Shown: in pieces, positions 51,609 through 61,025 of the stretch
Numbering within the stretch: position 1 is the first letter of the stretch
Layout: each line of letters begins with the position of its first letter
Program-made: the position numbers and the translations under genes
The notes under the pieces: model-generated
Seen by the model: only the letters and a program-made list of their open reading frames with translations
What the model was told of the DNA's origin: nothing
The model's database searches: none
DNA from: an uncultured Clostridia bacterium
GTDB lineage: Bacteria > Bacillota > Clostridia > Oscillospirales > Ruminococcaceae
Reading direction: 5' to 3'
Assembly (NCBI GenBank): GCA_947168885.1
Contig: CAMVNQ010000009.1
Location: 53,354 to 117,353 of the forward strand
Length of the DNA stretch: 64,000 nt

Positions 51609-53093
51609 TCATATATCTATCGGCCGCTTTTCTTTCCTTAGGATACGCTGTATCGCAAACTTCCCGGAAGCTGCGGCTACGGGCAGACCGCCCGGGCTCA
51701 TTATCCACTGCCCCGCGATATAAAGGTTTTTCACGCCTTTTACCGTACCTTTGCATTTCAGTTTCTTTATCGAAGGCTTTGTCACAAACGCCATGTAGCC
51801 TCCGTGATAAGCACCGCAGTAGCGCTCATAAGTGAGCGGGGTCCAGCAGTCGAGAAATTCAAGCTTTCCGTCAAGCTCCGGGAATTCCTTTATCACCCGC
51901 TCAGTCACCGCGGCGATAAGCTCCTGTTTCTTTGCCTTGTATTCTTCCTTTGAAAGGCTCTTCCAGTAAAGATAGTCCACGTCCGTCTGCGAGATGTTCG
52001 TCTGTATGACTGTCTTCCCTTCCGGTGCAAAGCTTTTGTCATAGCCGTAGTTCTTGACATATATCCTGTCAAAGCTTCTGTTTCCTATCTTTATCGGGTC
52101 ACAGCCGAAGAATATCGTGTCGCTGCCGGAAAACGTATCGTCGGTGACAAAAGCAAGCTGAAATCCGCTTATCACAGGGTAGTCTGCATGGTGTTCATAG
52201 GCATCCGCCCAGTCTTTCGGAGTGTATGATCTACCAAGGAATTTCCCGTACATAAGGCTTGTATCAACTGCGGAGATAACTATATCGGCAGTTATTCTTT
52301 CGCCGTTTTCAAGCTCAACACCTCCCGCGGTACCGTTTTCGACAATGATCTTCTTTACGGAAGCGTTGGTGTGAAGCTCGCCGCCCATTTCCCTGAACCG
52401 CCCGATGATACGTTCAGTCATAGCGAGCGAACCGCCGACAGGAATATTGCCGTTGCCGCTCGTCATCGTAGCGTATGAAACGAGGAAAGAGTACGCCGTG
52501 TATTCCGCAGGCATATAATCAACGATCATCTTTTTCAGCACCGGTGAATGAAAGCGTTCTGCAAGCTGATTCAGGTCGATCTTACCGTATTCCTTCATGA
52601 CCTTCGGCATATTTTCCATGCTCTTTCCGAGCTTTATATAATCGCCTATGCTCATCATATCCATGGGTTTATCTACCGGGACAGTGCAGGCCTCCGCGTA
52701 TCTGACATACCCGATGAGCTTACGTATCTCTGTCTCGTCCTCCGGAGCAGCTGCAATAAGTTCTTTTTCCGTTCTGTCGAGGTCTTTCCAGAGTGTAACT
52801 TCCTTTTCGCCAAGGCGGGTCGTATAGAACTTCTCTGTTTCCGCGTATGGCGTGTTCTCGTCTATCGCTCCGAGTGTATTCCATATCTTCCAGAGCGAGG
52901 TGTTCATATTCGTTCCTGTGAGCCAATGGATACAGTTATCGATATGACAGCCCTTTCTGTTCCAGCCTATGCACTCACCGCCCGCTACGGGGTTCTTTTC
53001 GTAGATCACAGCGTCATATCCCGATCGAAGTGCATATATTCCCGCAGAAAGTCCGCCTATACCGCCGCCTATTATAACTATCTTCTTTTTCAT
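51609..53093 (-). CDS. Phytoene-desaturase-like FAD oxidoreductase
   Basis: 494 residues. A dinucleotide-binding N-terminus (IVIIGGGIGGLSAGIYALRS, then YEKNPVAGGEC) and a C-terminal FAD motif (NLYIAGQWIMSPGGLPVAAA) match the CrtI/amine-oxidase-like superfamily. No carotenoid genes are near, so a lipid or other hydrophobic substrate is as likely. The frame allows GTG 53102, overlapping the TetR stop (GTGA), but ATG 53093 lies ten bases after AAAGG and is preferred. Co-transcribed with the TetR gene just upstream, which probably controls it. Confidence 0.82.
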   Translation of the reverse strand: MKKKIVIIGGGIGGLSAGIYALRSGYDAVIYEKNPVAGGECIGWNRKGCHIDNCIHWLTGTNMNTSLWKIWNTLGAIDENTPYAETEKFYTTRLGEKEVTLWKDLDRTEKELIAAAPEDETEIRKLIGYVRYAEACTVPVDKPMDMMSIGDYIKLGKSMENMPKVMKEYGKIDLNQLAERFHSPVLKKMIVDYMPAEYTAYSFLVSYATMTSGNGNIPVGGSLAMTERIIGRFREMGGELHTNASVKKIIVENGTAGGVELENGERITADIVISAVDTSLMYGKFLGRSYTPKDWADAYEHHADYPVISGFQLAFVTDDTFSGSDTIFFGCDPIKIGNRSFDRIYVKNYGYDKSFAPEGKTVIQTNISQTDVDYLYWKSLSKEEYKAKKQELIAAVTERVIKEFPELDGKLEFLDCWTPLTYERYCGAYHGGYMAFVTKPSIKKLKCKGTVKGVKNLYIAGQWIMSPGGLPVAAASGKFAIQRILRKEKRPIDI

Positions 53094-53098
53094 ATCAT

Positions 53099-53668
53099 TC
53101 ACGCCTTTCTTAATATGTCAATTATCCATTCTGTTTTCGGAAGCGGCATTTCCGGTACCGCGGCATGATATTCCATAATGCCCTGTACGCTGCACCAGAA
53201 CGCGCTGGAGAGAGCGAGCGGGTCACCGTCTCTTATCGAGCCGAGCTTCTGACCCTGCTCCACAAGCGCAGCCGAGAAGTGTATCTGATCAACCGTAAGG
53301 GCGAGCTGCCTTATCTCCTCCGGCATACCCTTTCTCTGCGCCTGTGCCATAAGCACAAACATCATGCAGACCCACGGCTGATCCTGTGCCGCACCGAGCA
53401 GACCGTTCAGTATCTTCTCAAAGTACTGTATAGGGTCATCGAATGCCGTTTTTTCGGAACCCTGCGTACCTTCAAGCCCCATTTTCACCAGTTCAAGATA
53501 AAGCTTTTCCTTCGACTCATAATAGTGGAAAAGCAGCCCTACGCTAATTCCGAGCTCCTCGGCTATATCCGATATTTTCGTCTCGGCAAACCCCTTCGTC
53601 ACAAAAAGCTCAAGCGCTTTGAACATTATCTGTTTCTGACGCATTTCTTTCTGCTCTTTTCTCGTCAA
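53099..53668 (-). CDS. TetR-family regulator, TTG start
   Basis: 189 residues. The TetR helix-turn-helix (about 12-58; ISDIAEELGISVGLLFHYYE) is followed by a helical ligand domain. The start is TTG at 53668, eight bases after AGGAG; longer in-frame ATG starts lack a Shine-Dalgarno and the first lies at the -35 box. First gene of a two-gene operon with the FAD oxidoreductase. A palindrome overlapping its -10 box (53722-53738) is a candidate autorepression site. Confidence 0.85.
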   Translation of the reverse strand: MTRKEQKEMRQKQIMFKALELFVTKGFAETKISDIAEELGISVGLLFHYYESKEKLYLELVKMGLEGTQGSEKTAFDDPIQYFEKILNGLLGAAQDQPWVCMMFVLMAQAQRKGMPEEIRQLALTVDQIHFSAALVEQGQKLGSIRDGDPLALSSAFWCSVQGIMEYHAAVPEMPLPKTEWIIDILRKA

Positions 53669-53721
53669 ATGACTCACTCCTTTTCTTGAATCAAATTTCA
53701 TTGAATTCTTATTCACCGAAC

Positions 53722-53738
53722 TTGTATTCAATATACAA
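53722..53738. promoter_or_regulatory. Candidate TetR operator
   Basis: Inverted repeat TTGTAT-N5-ATACAA overlapping the -10 box of the TetR/oxidoreductase promoter. Position and symmetry fit a TetR repressor site; binding is inferred. Confidence 0.5.
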
Positions 53739-53758
53739 CATTTCTGTACGTATGTCAA
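53730..53758 (-). promoter_or_regulatory. Promoter of the TetR/oxidoreductase operon
   Basis: Minus strand TTGACA (53753-53758), 17 bases, TATATT (53730-53735). Confidence 0.78.
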
Positions 53759-53906
53759 TAGTTCTGTGCGATATTTGTCGTTATGTACAAATCACAACCT
53801 GATTTTATATTCATTTCATACAAGTAGGTTGCGGCGCATCCGAAAGCGTTCACGCTTGCTGAAACATAGGAACATTAATGTACGGCTACGATCTTATATA
53901 ATGATA

Positions 53907-53935
53907 TTGCAAAATCACTGAAATTGTGGTATAGT
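53907..53935 (+). promoter_or_regulatory. Promoter of the GNAT/hydrolase pair
   Basis: TTGCAA (53907-53912), 17 bases, TATAGT (53930-53935) with TGG extension. The in-frame GTG at 53934 falls inside the -10 box and cannot be the start. Confidence 0.68.
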
Positions 53936-53954
53936 GATCTATGAGGTGAATAAT

Positions 53955-54359
53955 ATGTCAGTAGAATATAAGGACACTCACGATTTCAGCCGAGAAGAAC
54001 TTGAACGCCTTTTCCTTTCAGTAGAATGGTCTTCAGGGCATTATCCGGACAAGCTTGTCATCGCGATGAAGAATTATGATACCGTTTATTCCGCATGGGA
54101 CGGCGAAAAGCTCATCGGTATGATATGCGCCATGGACGATGGGATCATGACCGCGTATATCCATTACCTGCTCGTTGACCCGGAGCATCAGGGACAGAAT
54201 ATAGGCAGAACACTCGTTGAAATGGCGAGGGAGCATTACAGGAACTATCTGCGCATAGCACTCATAGCTTACGATAAAGAGCTGTCATTCTATGAAAAAT
54301 GCGGGTTTGAGAAAAGCATGGACTCTTCGCCCATGTTCATAACATCGCTGTGGACATGA
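53955..54359 (+). CDS. GNAT-family acetyltransferase
   Basis: 134 residues. Motif A LLVDPEHQGQNIGRTLVEMA (about 70-89) binds acetyl-CoA; the end motif AYDKELSFYEKCGFEKS is typical of small GNAT enzymes. Substrate unknown. GAGGTG lies six bases before ATG 53955. Followed after 18 bases by a small hydrolase gene. Confidence 0.86.
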   Translation: MSVEYKDTHDFSREELERLFLSVEWSSGHYPDKLVIAMKNYDTVYSAWDGEKLIGMICAMDDGIMTAYIHYLLVDPEHQGQNIGRTLVEMAREHYRNYLRIALIAYDKELSFYEKCGFEKSMDSSPMFITSLWT

Positions 54360-54377
54360 CATAAAGGAGTTTGCATA

Positions 54378-54935
54378 ATGAAACTTTGCATTTTGTTTCC
54401 GGGAATAGGCTATCACTGCGATAAACCGCTTCTCTACTATTCATCAAGACTTGCAAGAGCAAACGGATATGATGTCATATCTCTGAAATATTCGGATTTT
54501 CCCGAAGGAGCCAAGGGGAATGCCGAAAAAATGCGTACTGCCGCAGAACACGCTCTCAGGCAGTCGGAAGAACAGCTCGCAAATACAGATTTTACGCTGT
54601 ATAACAATGTTGTACTTATCGGGAAAAGTATAGGAACAAAAGCTGCACTCGCGTTCCGTGAAAAACACAGACTGTCCGCAAAAGCTGTTCTCCTGACACC
54701 GCTTGAAATGACATTCGTACACGATACGAGCAGATGTATAGCTTTTCACGGAACTTCGGATCAGTGGGCTGCCACGTCCGAGATCGAGCGTCTGTGCAGG
54801 GAGCATGACGTGCCGCTGTTTGAATACAGTAATGCCAATCATTCCGTTGAAAGCGACGATGTCTATCTGAATCTGGATTATCTGCGGGATATTATGGAGA
54901 AAACGGACTGTTTTCTCAAAAACGGCAATATATAG
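54378..54935 (+). CDS. Small alpha/beta hydrolase
   Basis: 185 residues, a minimal fold. ILFPGIGYHCDKPLLYY is the oxyanion strand, GKSIGTKAAL the nucleophile elbow (Ser in GKSIG), AFHGTSDQWA holds the Asp and NANHSVE the His. No lid domain. AAGGAG precedes the ATG, and the gene shares the GNAT promoter. Substrate unknown. Confidence 0.78.
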   Translation: MKLCILFPGIGYHCDKPLLYYSSRLARANGYDVISLKYSDFPEGAKGNAEKMRTAAEHALRQSEEQLANTDFTLYNNVVLIGKSIGTKAALAFREKHRLSAKAVLLTPLEMTFVHDTSRCIAFHGTSDQWAATSEIERLCREHDVPLFEYSNANHSVESDDVYLNLDYLRDIMEKTDCFLKNGNI

Positions 54936-54992
54936 ACAGTCGCTTTAATATTGATCGTATTTTGTTAATATTACCAATATTTAGTAAAACTA

Positions 54993-55021
54993 TTGACTTT
55001 TGACGAATATAGTCATATAAT
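54993..55021 (+). promoter_or_regulatory. Chemoreceptor gene promoter
   Basis: TTGACT (54993-54998), 17 bases, TATAAT (55016-55021). Confidence 0.83.
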
Positions 55022-55087
55022 AAATTTGTATCGGTATATAATGCCGAAAATTATCAAACTTCAAACCAGACAACGGAGGGAACCAGA

Positions 55088-57028
55088 ATGTTTAAAAAGC
55101 TTGGTATGCAGATCGTTTTATCAACGATCGCAATAGTTATTGTTGTAATTGCTGTAATGCTTACGGTAAGTGTTATCTCGTTCAGAAACTACAATGACTC
55201 TATCATGCTACAGAGAGCAGTAGTAGGTATGCAGGTACTTGAGGACAGGGTCGAAACAGTGCTTGGCAATCTTGAAGACGCTTACTCTATGATGAAGGAA
55301 GACGGAGATTTCCGTGATGCCGCAGAAGCCGCAAACGCAACTGTTCTGAAGGACTATCTGCAGAGAAAGCTTCCCGGAGAGCACTACTATATGATTGTCG
55401 GTGACAAAAGCGGAAAAATTACATATCAGTCCGAAAAATACCCTCTTAAATCGTTCAGTTACGCTCCCGTCGGAGCCGGCAAGACCATAAGGGGTATCGC
55501 AAGATGCGACGGTGAGCTTGTTGCTATGTATGCTTCCTATGTGGTAGATCAGGACGGTCAGGAATTCATGCTTTGTCTCGGCCTCGATATGAAGTCCTAT
55601 GAATGGCTCGATGAAGTTATGAAAATATCCAACTGCGACGCTACAGTATGGAACTGGGATATTCGCTACTCTACAACACTCAAGCGTGACAACGGAGAGC
55701 GTGCTACCGGTACAGACCTCAACGAGGACGTACAGGAAGCTGTACTTAAAAAAGACGGAAAATACGAAGGTCAGCATGATGTTGTTGACAGACACTACTA
55801 TGTATCCTACCATACAATGAAGGACTATGACGGAAATATCATAGGTGCGTACTGGGCTGGTGCGGATGCACGCGACGCCGACAAAGAATTCGGCGCAGTA
55901 ACAGCGATAGCAATAATCATAGGCGTTGTCGGCGGTATCGGCATAGCATTGTTCATATTCATCTTCTGCCAGAGAAGAGTTACCGTTCCGCTCAAGCACG
56001 CGGAGGAATATGCGAACGAGATGCTCGCGGGTCAGCTTTCAACTTCCAACGTCAACTACAAATTCGCGGACGATGAAGTCGGCAGATTCGTCGAGGTGCT
56101 TCGTACCGCGAAGCACGGTATGAGCGACGTTGTCGGCGACTCCTCAAGAATACTCGCATCAATGGCTGACGGCGACTTCACAGAAACTCCGAACGTTAAA
56201 TATCCCGGAGATTTCGAGGATATTGAAAGGAACATACTCAAGATCGAGGACGATCTCGGTGTTACACTCAGCAATATGAACACATCTTCGGATGAGGTTC
56301 TCTCGGGCTCCAGCCAGATGGCGGAGGGCTCTCAGTCCCTTGCAGACGGCACGACACGTCAGGCTTCCGCTATCGAGGAGATCTCCGCTACTATCGCGGA
56401 AGTTTCAACGCAGATCTCCAATACCGCTCAGAACGCGGCTCAGGCAGGCAACCTCTCAAAACAGACACAGGAAAGAGTAAACGAACAGGATACAGAGATC
56501 CAGAACATGGTCGCTGCTATGAACGAGATAAGCGATACATCGAAGGAGATCGAAAAAATCATCAAGACTATCGAAGATATTTCGTTCCAGACCAATATTC
56601 TCGCGCTCAACGCAGCAGTTGAGGCTGCCCGCGCAGGTGATGCCGGCAAGGGCTTTGCAGTCGTAGCCGATGAAGTCCGCAACCTCGCGAACAAGTCCGC
56701 CGAAGCCGCAAAGAGCACATCGTCGCTCATAACGGCATCTATCGACGCTGTCGATAAGGGAAGCAAGATCGCAACTTCTACGGCAGAGTCAATGAAGGAA
56801 GTAAAGGCTATGTCCGCTCAGACAGCCGACCTCATTTCCGAAATCGCAACGGCAAGTGCAGAACAGAACGACTCTATCCACCAGATCACATCCGGTATAG
56901 AGCAGATCTCTCAGGTTATCCAGACAAACTCTGCTACCGCAGAAGAGACCGCTGCTTCGTGCGAGGAGCTTTCCGGACAGTCCAAGCTTCTTAAAGATCA
57001 GGTTTCCCGTTTCCGTATCAACAAATAA
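55088..57028 (+). CDS. Methyl-accepting chemotaxis protein
   Basis: 646 residues. Helix 1 (about 9-31), an outside Cache-type sensor (35-265), helix 2 (275-300), a HAMP region (300-355, possibly a second one to 400), and a long signalling coiled coil with the invariant hairpin [20 protein letters not shown] (about 498-517). Gln/Glu pairs suitable for methylation are present. It would signal to CheA/CheW encoded elsewhere; motility or another Che output is implied. GGAGG precedes the ATG. Monocistronic. Confidence 0.93.
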   Translation: MFKKLGMQIVLSTIAIVIVVIAVMLTVSVISFRNYNDSIMLQRAVVGMQVLEDRVETVLGNLEDAYSMMKEDGDFRDAAEAANATVLKDYLQRKLPGEHYYMIVGDKSGKITYQSEKYPLKSFSYAPVGAGKTIRGIARCDGELVAMYASYVVDQDGQEFMLCLGLDMKSYEWLDEVMKISNCDATVWNWDIRYSTTLKRDNGERATGTDLNEDVQEAVLKKDGKYEGQHDVVDRHYYVSYHTMKDYDGNIIGAYWAGADARDADKEFGAVTAIAIIIGVVGGIGIALFIFIFCQRRVTVPLKHAEEYANEMLAGQLSTSNVNYKFADDEVGRFVEVLRTAKHGMSDVVGDSSRILASMADGDFTETPNVKYPGDFEDIERNILKIEDDLGVTLSNMNTSSDEVLSGSSQMAEGSQSLADGTTRQASAIEEISATIAEVSTQISNTAQNAAQAGNLSKQTQERVNEQDTEIQNMVAAMNEISDTSKEIEKIIKTIEDISFQTNILALNAAVEAARAGDAGKGFAVVADEVRNLANKSAEAAKSTSSLITASIDAVDKGSKIATSTAESMKEVKAMSAQTADLISEIATASAEQNDSIHQITSGIEQISQVIQTNSATAEETAASCEELSGQSKLLKDQVSRFRINK

Positions 57029-57071
57029 GCGCTGTATCAACGCTATTTGCAGCAGACAGGATCATCACACG

Positions 57072-57098
57072 GCCGCTTGCCCTTTATGGGTGAGCGGC
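57072..57098 (+). terminator. Terminator of the chemoreceptor gene
   Basis: GCCGCT-TG-CCC and GGG-TG-AGCGGC arms, followed by TTTTCTTA. Confidence 0.75.
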
Positions 57099-57136
57099 TT
57101 TTCTTACCGGATGTAGGTGATCTGAATACAACAAAA

Positions 57137-57161
57137 CGGCGGGTGCTGTATGCATCCGCCG
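57137..57161 (-). terminator. Terminator of the cysteine synthase gene
   Basis: CGGCGGGTGC and GCATCCGCCG pair with one wobble; on the minus strand the stem is followed by TTTTGTTG. Confidence 0.7.
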
Positions 57162-57198
57162 CTATATTATTCATTTTCAGTACGCCGGTCAAAACCGA

Positions 57199-58125
57199 TC
57201 AGCCGAAAAGCGGAGTAGAGAAATATCTCTCTGCCGTATCCGGAAGTACAGTAACAACAGTCTTTCCCTCGCCGAGCTTCTCCGCAAGCTTTATTGCAGC
57301 TGCGACGTTAGTGCCGCTGGATATGCCGCACATTATACCTTCAAGCGAAGCGAGCTGCTTTGCTGTGTTTATTGCGTCTTCATCGGTCACAATGTGTATA
57401 TGGTCGTAGATGTTTCTGTTAAGTATCGACGGTATTATGCCGTCTCCGATGCCCATTTGCAGATGCGTACCCACAGTACCTCCTGCGAGTATAGCTGCGT
57501 GCTCCGGCTCTACAGCCCATATCTCCATGTCGGGATACTGGCTTTTAAGTGTCTCTCCGATGCCGGTTATGGTGCCGCCCGTTCCGATACCGGAACAAAA
57601 GCCGTCTATCTTCCCTGCTGTCTGTTCAAGTATTTCCAGCGCAGTATAGTATTTATGTGCGAATGTGTTATTTTTGTTCTCAAACTGCTGCGGAACAAAT
57701 ACGTTCGGGTCTGATTCCTTCATTTCGAGCGCCGTTTGTACGCACTTCTCCATACACTTGCCGATGTCCCCATCATCATGTATCAGTATGACCTCCGCGC
57801 CGTAATGATTAACGAGCTTGCGGCGCTCCTCACTGACAGAATCCGGCATGATTATCACGGTCTTATATCCGCGGACGGCACCCACAAGCGCAAGCCCTAT
57901 ACCCTGATTGCCGCTGGTCGGTTCGACGATGACAGTATCCGGTCCTATCAGACCTTCCTTCTCGGCGTTTCGTATCATATTGTAGGCTACGCGCGTCTTT
58001 ACGGAGCCGCCTACGTTCAGGCCCTCGAACTTAACGAGTATCTCGGCACTGCCGGGTCGGTGCATACGGTTGAGCCGTATGATCGGCGTGTGACCTATCG
58101 CTTCAAGTATGTTATTGCATACCAT
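57199..58125 (-). CDS. cysK: Cysteine synthase family, PLP-dependent
   Basis: 308 residues. The PLP Lys lies in GGSVKTR (usually SVKDR), the substrate loop is EPTSGNQGIG (usually TSGNTG) and the phosphate loop is GIGTGGTITG. The reaction is O-acetylserine plus sulfide to cysteine; the two loop changes are seen in some clostridial homologues and might alter the sulfur donor or acceptor. AGAGGG precedes the ATG. Monocistronic, with a full-consensus promoter just inside a MITE copy. Confidence 0.85.
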   Translation of the reverse strand: MVCNNILEAIGHTPIIRLNRMHRPGSAEILVKFEGLNVGGSVKTRVAYNMIRNAEKEGLIGPDTVIVEPTSGNQGIGLALVGAVRGYKTVIIMPDSVSEERRKLVNHYGAEVILIHDDGDIGKCMEKCVQTALEMKESDPNVFVPQQFENKNNTFAHKYYTALEILEQTAGKIDGFCSGIGTGGTITGIGETLKSQYPDMEIWAVEPEHAAILAGGTVGTHLQMGIGDGIIPSILNRNIYDHIHIVTDEDAINTAKQLASLEGIMCGISSGTNVAAAIKLAEKLGEGKTVVTVLPDTAERYFSTPLFG

Positions 58126-58161
58126 ATCATGTCCCTCTCTCTGTTGTAAAAATACTGCATT

Positions 58162-58190
58162 ATTATATCACAATATGTAATAAAAGTCAA
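58162..58190 (-). promoter_or_regulatory. cysK promoter
   Basis: Minus strand TTGACT (58185-58190), 17 bases, TATAAT (58162-58167) with TGA extension. No T-box or SAM leader is visible in the short leader. Confidence 0.82.
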
Positions 58191-58210
58191 TGGAAACAAT
58201 GTGCGTTTAT

Positions 58211-58367
58211 GGGCACCTCTAAAAACCGCTTTGAAAAGAGAAAATGAGATAATTGTGCCGAGAGCAAGGAGAGGCTCCGAAAGCGTGCTGGCGCACGGTG
58301 AGGAGGCTTGACGCAGCTATCGGTGCAAGTAGCTCTTTTTCTCTCAAATGGGTTTTTAGAGGTGCCC
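58211..58367 (+). mobile_element. 157-bp MITE-like element, copy 2
   Basis: Begins GGGCACCTCTAAAAACC and ends with its exact inverted repeat. Flanked by TTTAT on both sides (58206-58210 and 58368-58372). Identical to the copy at 63528 except for one base in the last seven. It lies between the divergent cysK and methyltransferase promoters, outside both transcripts. The right end gives AGAGGT six to seven bases before an ATG that opens only a four-codon frame. Confidence 0.9.
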
Positions 58368-58406
58368 TTTATGAACCTCACCTGACGGCAGGCTCAGAAC
58401 AAGCGA

Positions 58407-58435
58407 TTGACTTGTCAAACCGCATATGGTATAAT
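58407..58435 (+). promoter_or_regulatory. Methyltransferase promoter
   Basis: TTGACT (58407-58412), 17 bases, TATAAT (58430-58435) with TGG extension, 40 bases beyond the MITE. Confidence 0.8.
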
Positions 58436-58540
58436 GAAACAGATGATCAGAGAGACAGATTTCAGCTATGATCAAGAAAAATCTGATTTTTCGGAAATGA
58501 ATACAAAAATACTTAATCTATCGGGGGAACATAAGCGAAC

Positions 58541-59326
58541 ATGAACATAACTATCAAAAACATAGATGCCGGAAAAGCTTTCGATTTCGGCAGGACATCT
58601 TCCGACTATGCGAAATACCGTGACATTTATCCGCAGGAGTTCTATGAAAAGATAATTGAACGCGGTCTTTGCACAAATGGACAGGATGTGCTTGATATAG
58701 GCACAGGAACCGGCGTGCTCCCACGAAATATGTACCGGTACGGTGCAAGATGGACTGCCGAGGATATTTCGGACAAACAAATCGGTCAGGCGAAAATACT
58801 TTCACAGGGAATGGACATAGATTACCGGCCAGTTCCCGTTGAAAAGCTTGACCTCCCGGACAACTCGTTCGACGTTATCACCGCGTGCCAGTGTATATGG
58901 TATTTCGATCACGAAAAGATAATGCCCGAACTCTATCGTATGTTAAAACCGGACGGGCGCATTCTTATACTGTATATGGCGTGGCTTCCCTATGAAGATG
59001 AAATCGCAAGTGCAAGCGAAGATCTTGTGCTTGAATTCAACCCGGACTGGAGCGGCGCCGGTGAGACAATGCACCCGGTATTCGTTCCCGAATGTTTTTA
59101 CAAGAAATTTGAACTTGTGCGTCACGATGAGTACAAATTGAATGTGCACTTCACACGTGAAAGCTGGAACGGCAGAATGAAAGCCTGCCGCGGCATCGGA
59201 GCTTCTCTTCCGGAAGAAAAAATAAGATCGTGGGAGCAGGAACATCTTAAACTCCTGTCCGGTATCGCGCCGGAGGAATTTAATATACTGCATTATGCCG
59301 CATCGGCGGAACTGAAAAAGCGATAA
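58541..59326 (+). CDS. Class I SAM-dependent methyltransferase
   Basis: 261 residues. VLDIGTGTGVLPRN (about 50-63) is the SAM-binding motif I; the acidic ED of motif II (TAEDIS) and NSFDVITACQCIWYFD (motif IV) follow. It belongs to the UbiE/type-11 group; the substrate is unknown. The Shine-Dalgarno (GGGGGA) is about 14 bases from the ATG, rather far. Monocistronic. Confidence 0.86.
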   Translation: MNITIKNIDAGKAFDFGRTSSDYAKYRDIYPQEFYEKIIERGLCTNGQDVLDIGTGTGVLPRNMYRYGARWTAEDISDKQIGQAKILSQGMDIDYRPVPVEKLDLPDNSFDVITACQCIWYFDHEKIMPELYRMLKPDGRILILYMAWLPYEDEIASASEDLVLEFNPDWSGAGETMHPVFVPECFYKKFELVRHDEYKLNVHFTRESWNGRMKACRGIGASLPEEKIRSWEQEHLKLLSGIAPEEFNILHYAASAELKKR

Positions 59327-59372
59327 CAGCAATAAGAGCAGATCGTATATCAGTATTATTGCTATACTTGCT

Positions 59373-59410
59373 GCCTGCGTCAAAGCCCTTTTGCAAGCAG
59401 CGACGCAGGC
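59373..59410. terminator. Hairpin between convergent genes
   Basis: GCCTGCGTC and GACGCAGGC arms (9 bp) with a 20-base loop containing AAGCCCTTTTGCAAGC. It lies between the methyltransferase and the PreA-like gene. Confidence 0.55.
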
Positions 59411-59456
59411 TTTACCGACGTATTATAATGACATTTTCCGGTCATTATCTTGTGTC

Positions 59457-60959
59457 TTATTTGTTCCGATCTATGCGTTTTCTGGAAGTCCGTATCGCTC
59501 TTTCAGGACAGACAAGAAGACACAGATGACATCCGACACACATGCTGCCTATCAGCTTTGGCATACCGTCTTCATCGGACTTTATAGCACTGTGGCCGCC
59601 GTCGCTGCAGGAAATAATACATCTTCCGCAGCCGATACATTTATCGAGATCGAACTTCGGGAACAATACCGTGTCGCGCTCCAGAACGTCGGTCGTAGCG
59701 CTCACAGTATCAAGAGCCTGCCCGACAGCCTCTTTGACGCTGTTATATCCCTTTTCCGCAAGATAGTAATTGAGTCCGCTTGTGAGATCGTCGATGATCC
59801 GGTAACCGTACTGCATAACAGCAGTGGTCACCTGTACCGAGCCGCTTCCGAGAAGTATGAATTCAAGAGCGTCCTTCCAGGTCTCAATTCCGCCCATTCC
59901 GCTTATATGCATATCCGCGAGAGCCTTGTCTCCCGCAAGTTCGGATATAAAACGGAGCGCGATCGGCTTAACCGCATTACCGCTGTACCCGCCCAGCGCT
60001 GATTTTCCGTGAACAGCAGGTGCGGCTACCAAAGTATGTGGATTTATGCCGGTTATGCTCTTTATGGTGTTTATCGCGGCTATACCGTCCGCGCCGCCGC
60101 GCTTAGCGGCTTCACCGGCAGGTATCATCGACGCAACATTCGGTGTGAGCTTCGCAAGCACCGGTATCTTACAGCCGCGCTTCGCCGCTTTCGTGAACTG
60201 CTCGACAAGCTCCGGCACCTGCCCGATATCCGAGCCTAAGCCACCCTCAGCCATATTGGGGCAGGAAAAGTTGAGCTCTATCGCATCGGCTCCGTTCTGT
60301 TCGCAAAGTCCCGCGAGCTCCTCCCATTCCGCTTCGTCCTTACCCATGATCGACGCGAGAATGAACTTCGTCGGGTAATTCTGTTTCAGCCTGCGGAATA
60401 TCTCCATATTCTCCGCAACGCTATGGTCGGAAAGCTGCTCGATGTTCTTGAAGCCGATTATCTCGCCGCTGCTTCCTTTTATTGCTGAAAAGCGCGGCGA
60501 CGCCTCATGAATATCAAGTGAGCAGATCGTCTTGAAGGCTGCACCTGCCCAGCCGGCTTCAAACGCTCTTGCACACATATCGTATGTACTTGCGACGACC
60601 GACGACGACAGCAGAAACGGATTTTCGAGAGGTATGCCGCAGAGGTCTGTTTTAAGCCTGTCATGGTCTGACGGAGGCGCAGTCTCTATACCGGGTCTGA
60701 CATCATCATACAGTCTTGTCATCAACGCTTTTATCGGGACCTTCCCTGCTCTCACGCAGGCTTTCTCGCATGGCGCAGAGCAGTTTATGCATGGGTTTTC
60801 CGCGGGCAGCTCCGCTGCCGTGTATCTGCTGTTATCAAACCATATCCCACGCAGAGCCCTTGCCGGGAGCTTCGCAGGGCAAACCCGTTCACATCGGGCG
60901 TTGCCGCATAACACACAATTCACCGCTTCCGAACGGTATATCCTGCTTTCAAATGTCAT
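59457..60959 (-). CDS. preA: PreA-like dihydropyrimidine/dihydroorotate dehydrogenase with extra N-terminal Fe-S region
   Basis: 500 residues. An N-terminal Cys-rich part (1-95; CVLCGNARCERVCP, CINCSAPCEKAC) resembles the iron-sulfur N-terminus of full-length dihydropyrimidine dehydrogenase. The middle (about 100-410) is an FMN barrel (NFSCPNMAEGGLG, LAKLTPN, GGIETW) and the C-terminus carries two ferredoxin-like clusters (CIGCGRCIISC, CVGCHLCLLVCP). Usual PreA is about 410 residues, so this is an extended form. No PreT partner is near. The likely role is pyrimidine reduction, but related flavoproteins act on other substrates. ATG 60959 follows AGGTG; GTG 60968 is possible. Probably co-transcribed with the transporter upstream. 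Confidence 0.8.
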   Translation of the reverse strand: MTFESRIYRSEAVNCVLCGNARCERVCPAKLPARALRGIWFDNSRYTAAELPAENPCINCSAPCEKACVRAGKVPIKALMTRLYDDVRPGIETAPPSDHDRLKTDLCGIPLENPFLLSSSVVASTYDMCARAFEAGWAGAAFKTICSLDIHEASPRFSAIKGSSGEIIGFKNIEQLSDHSVAENMEIFRRLKQNYPTKFILASIMGKDEAEWEELAGLCEQNGADAIELNFSCPNMAEGGLGSDIGQVPELVEQFTKAAKRGCKIPVLAKLTPNVASMIPAGEAAKRGGADGIAAINTIKSITGINPHTLVAAPAVHGKSALGGYSGNAVKPIALRFISELAGDKALADMHISGMGGIETWKDALEFILLGSGSVQVTTAVMQYGYRIIDDLTSGLNYYLAEKGYNSVKEAVGQALDTVSATTDVLERDTVLFPKFDLDKCIGCGRCIISCSDGGHSAIKSDEDGMPKLIGSMCVGCHLCLLVCPERAIRTSRKRIDRNK

Positions 60960-61025
60960 ATCAGTCACCTGCCTATCCTATAATTCCGATTCCTGTACCG
61001 TATTATTTTTTATGCTCTGTCTTTA

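Noticed and set aside
58253..58471. Open frame starting MCREQGEAPKACWRT, repeated at 63570-63782
   Set aside because: The shared part is wholly inside the MITE-like element and the two frames diverge at its end; no ribosome site. It is a shadow of the repeat, not a gene.
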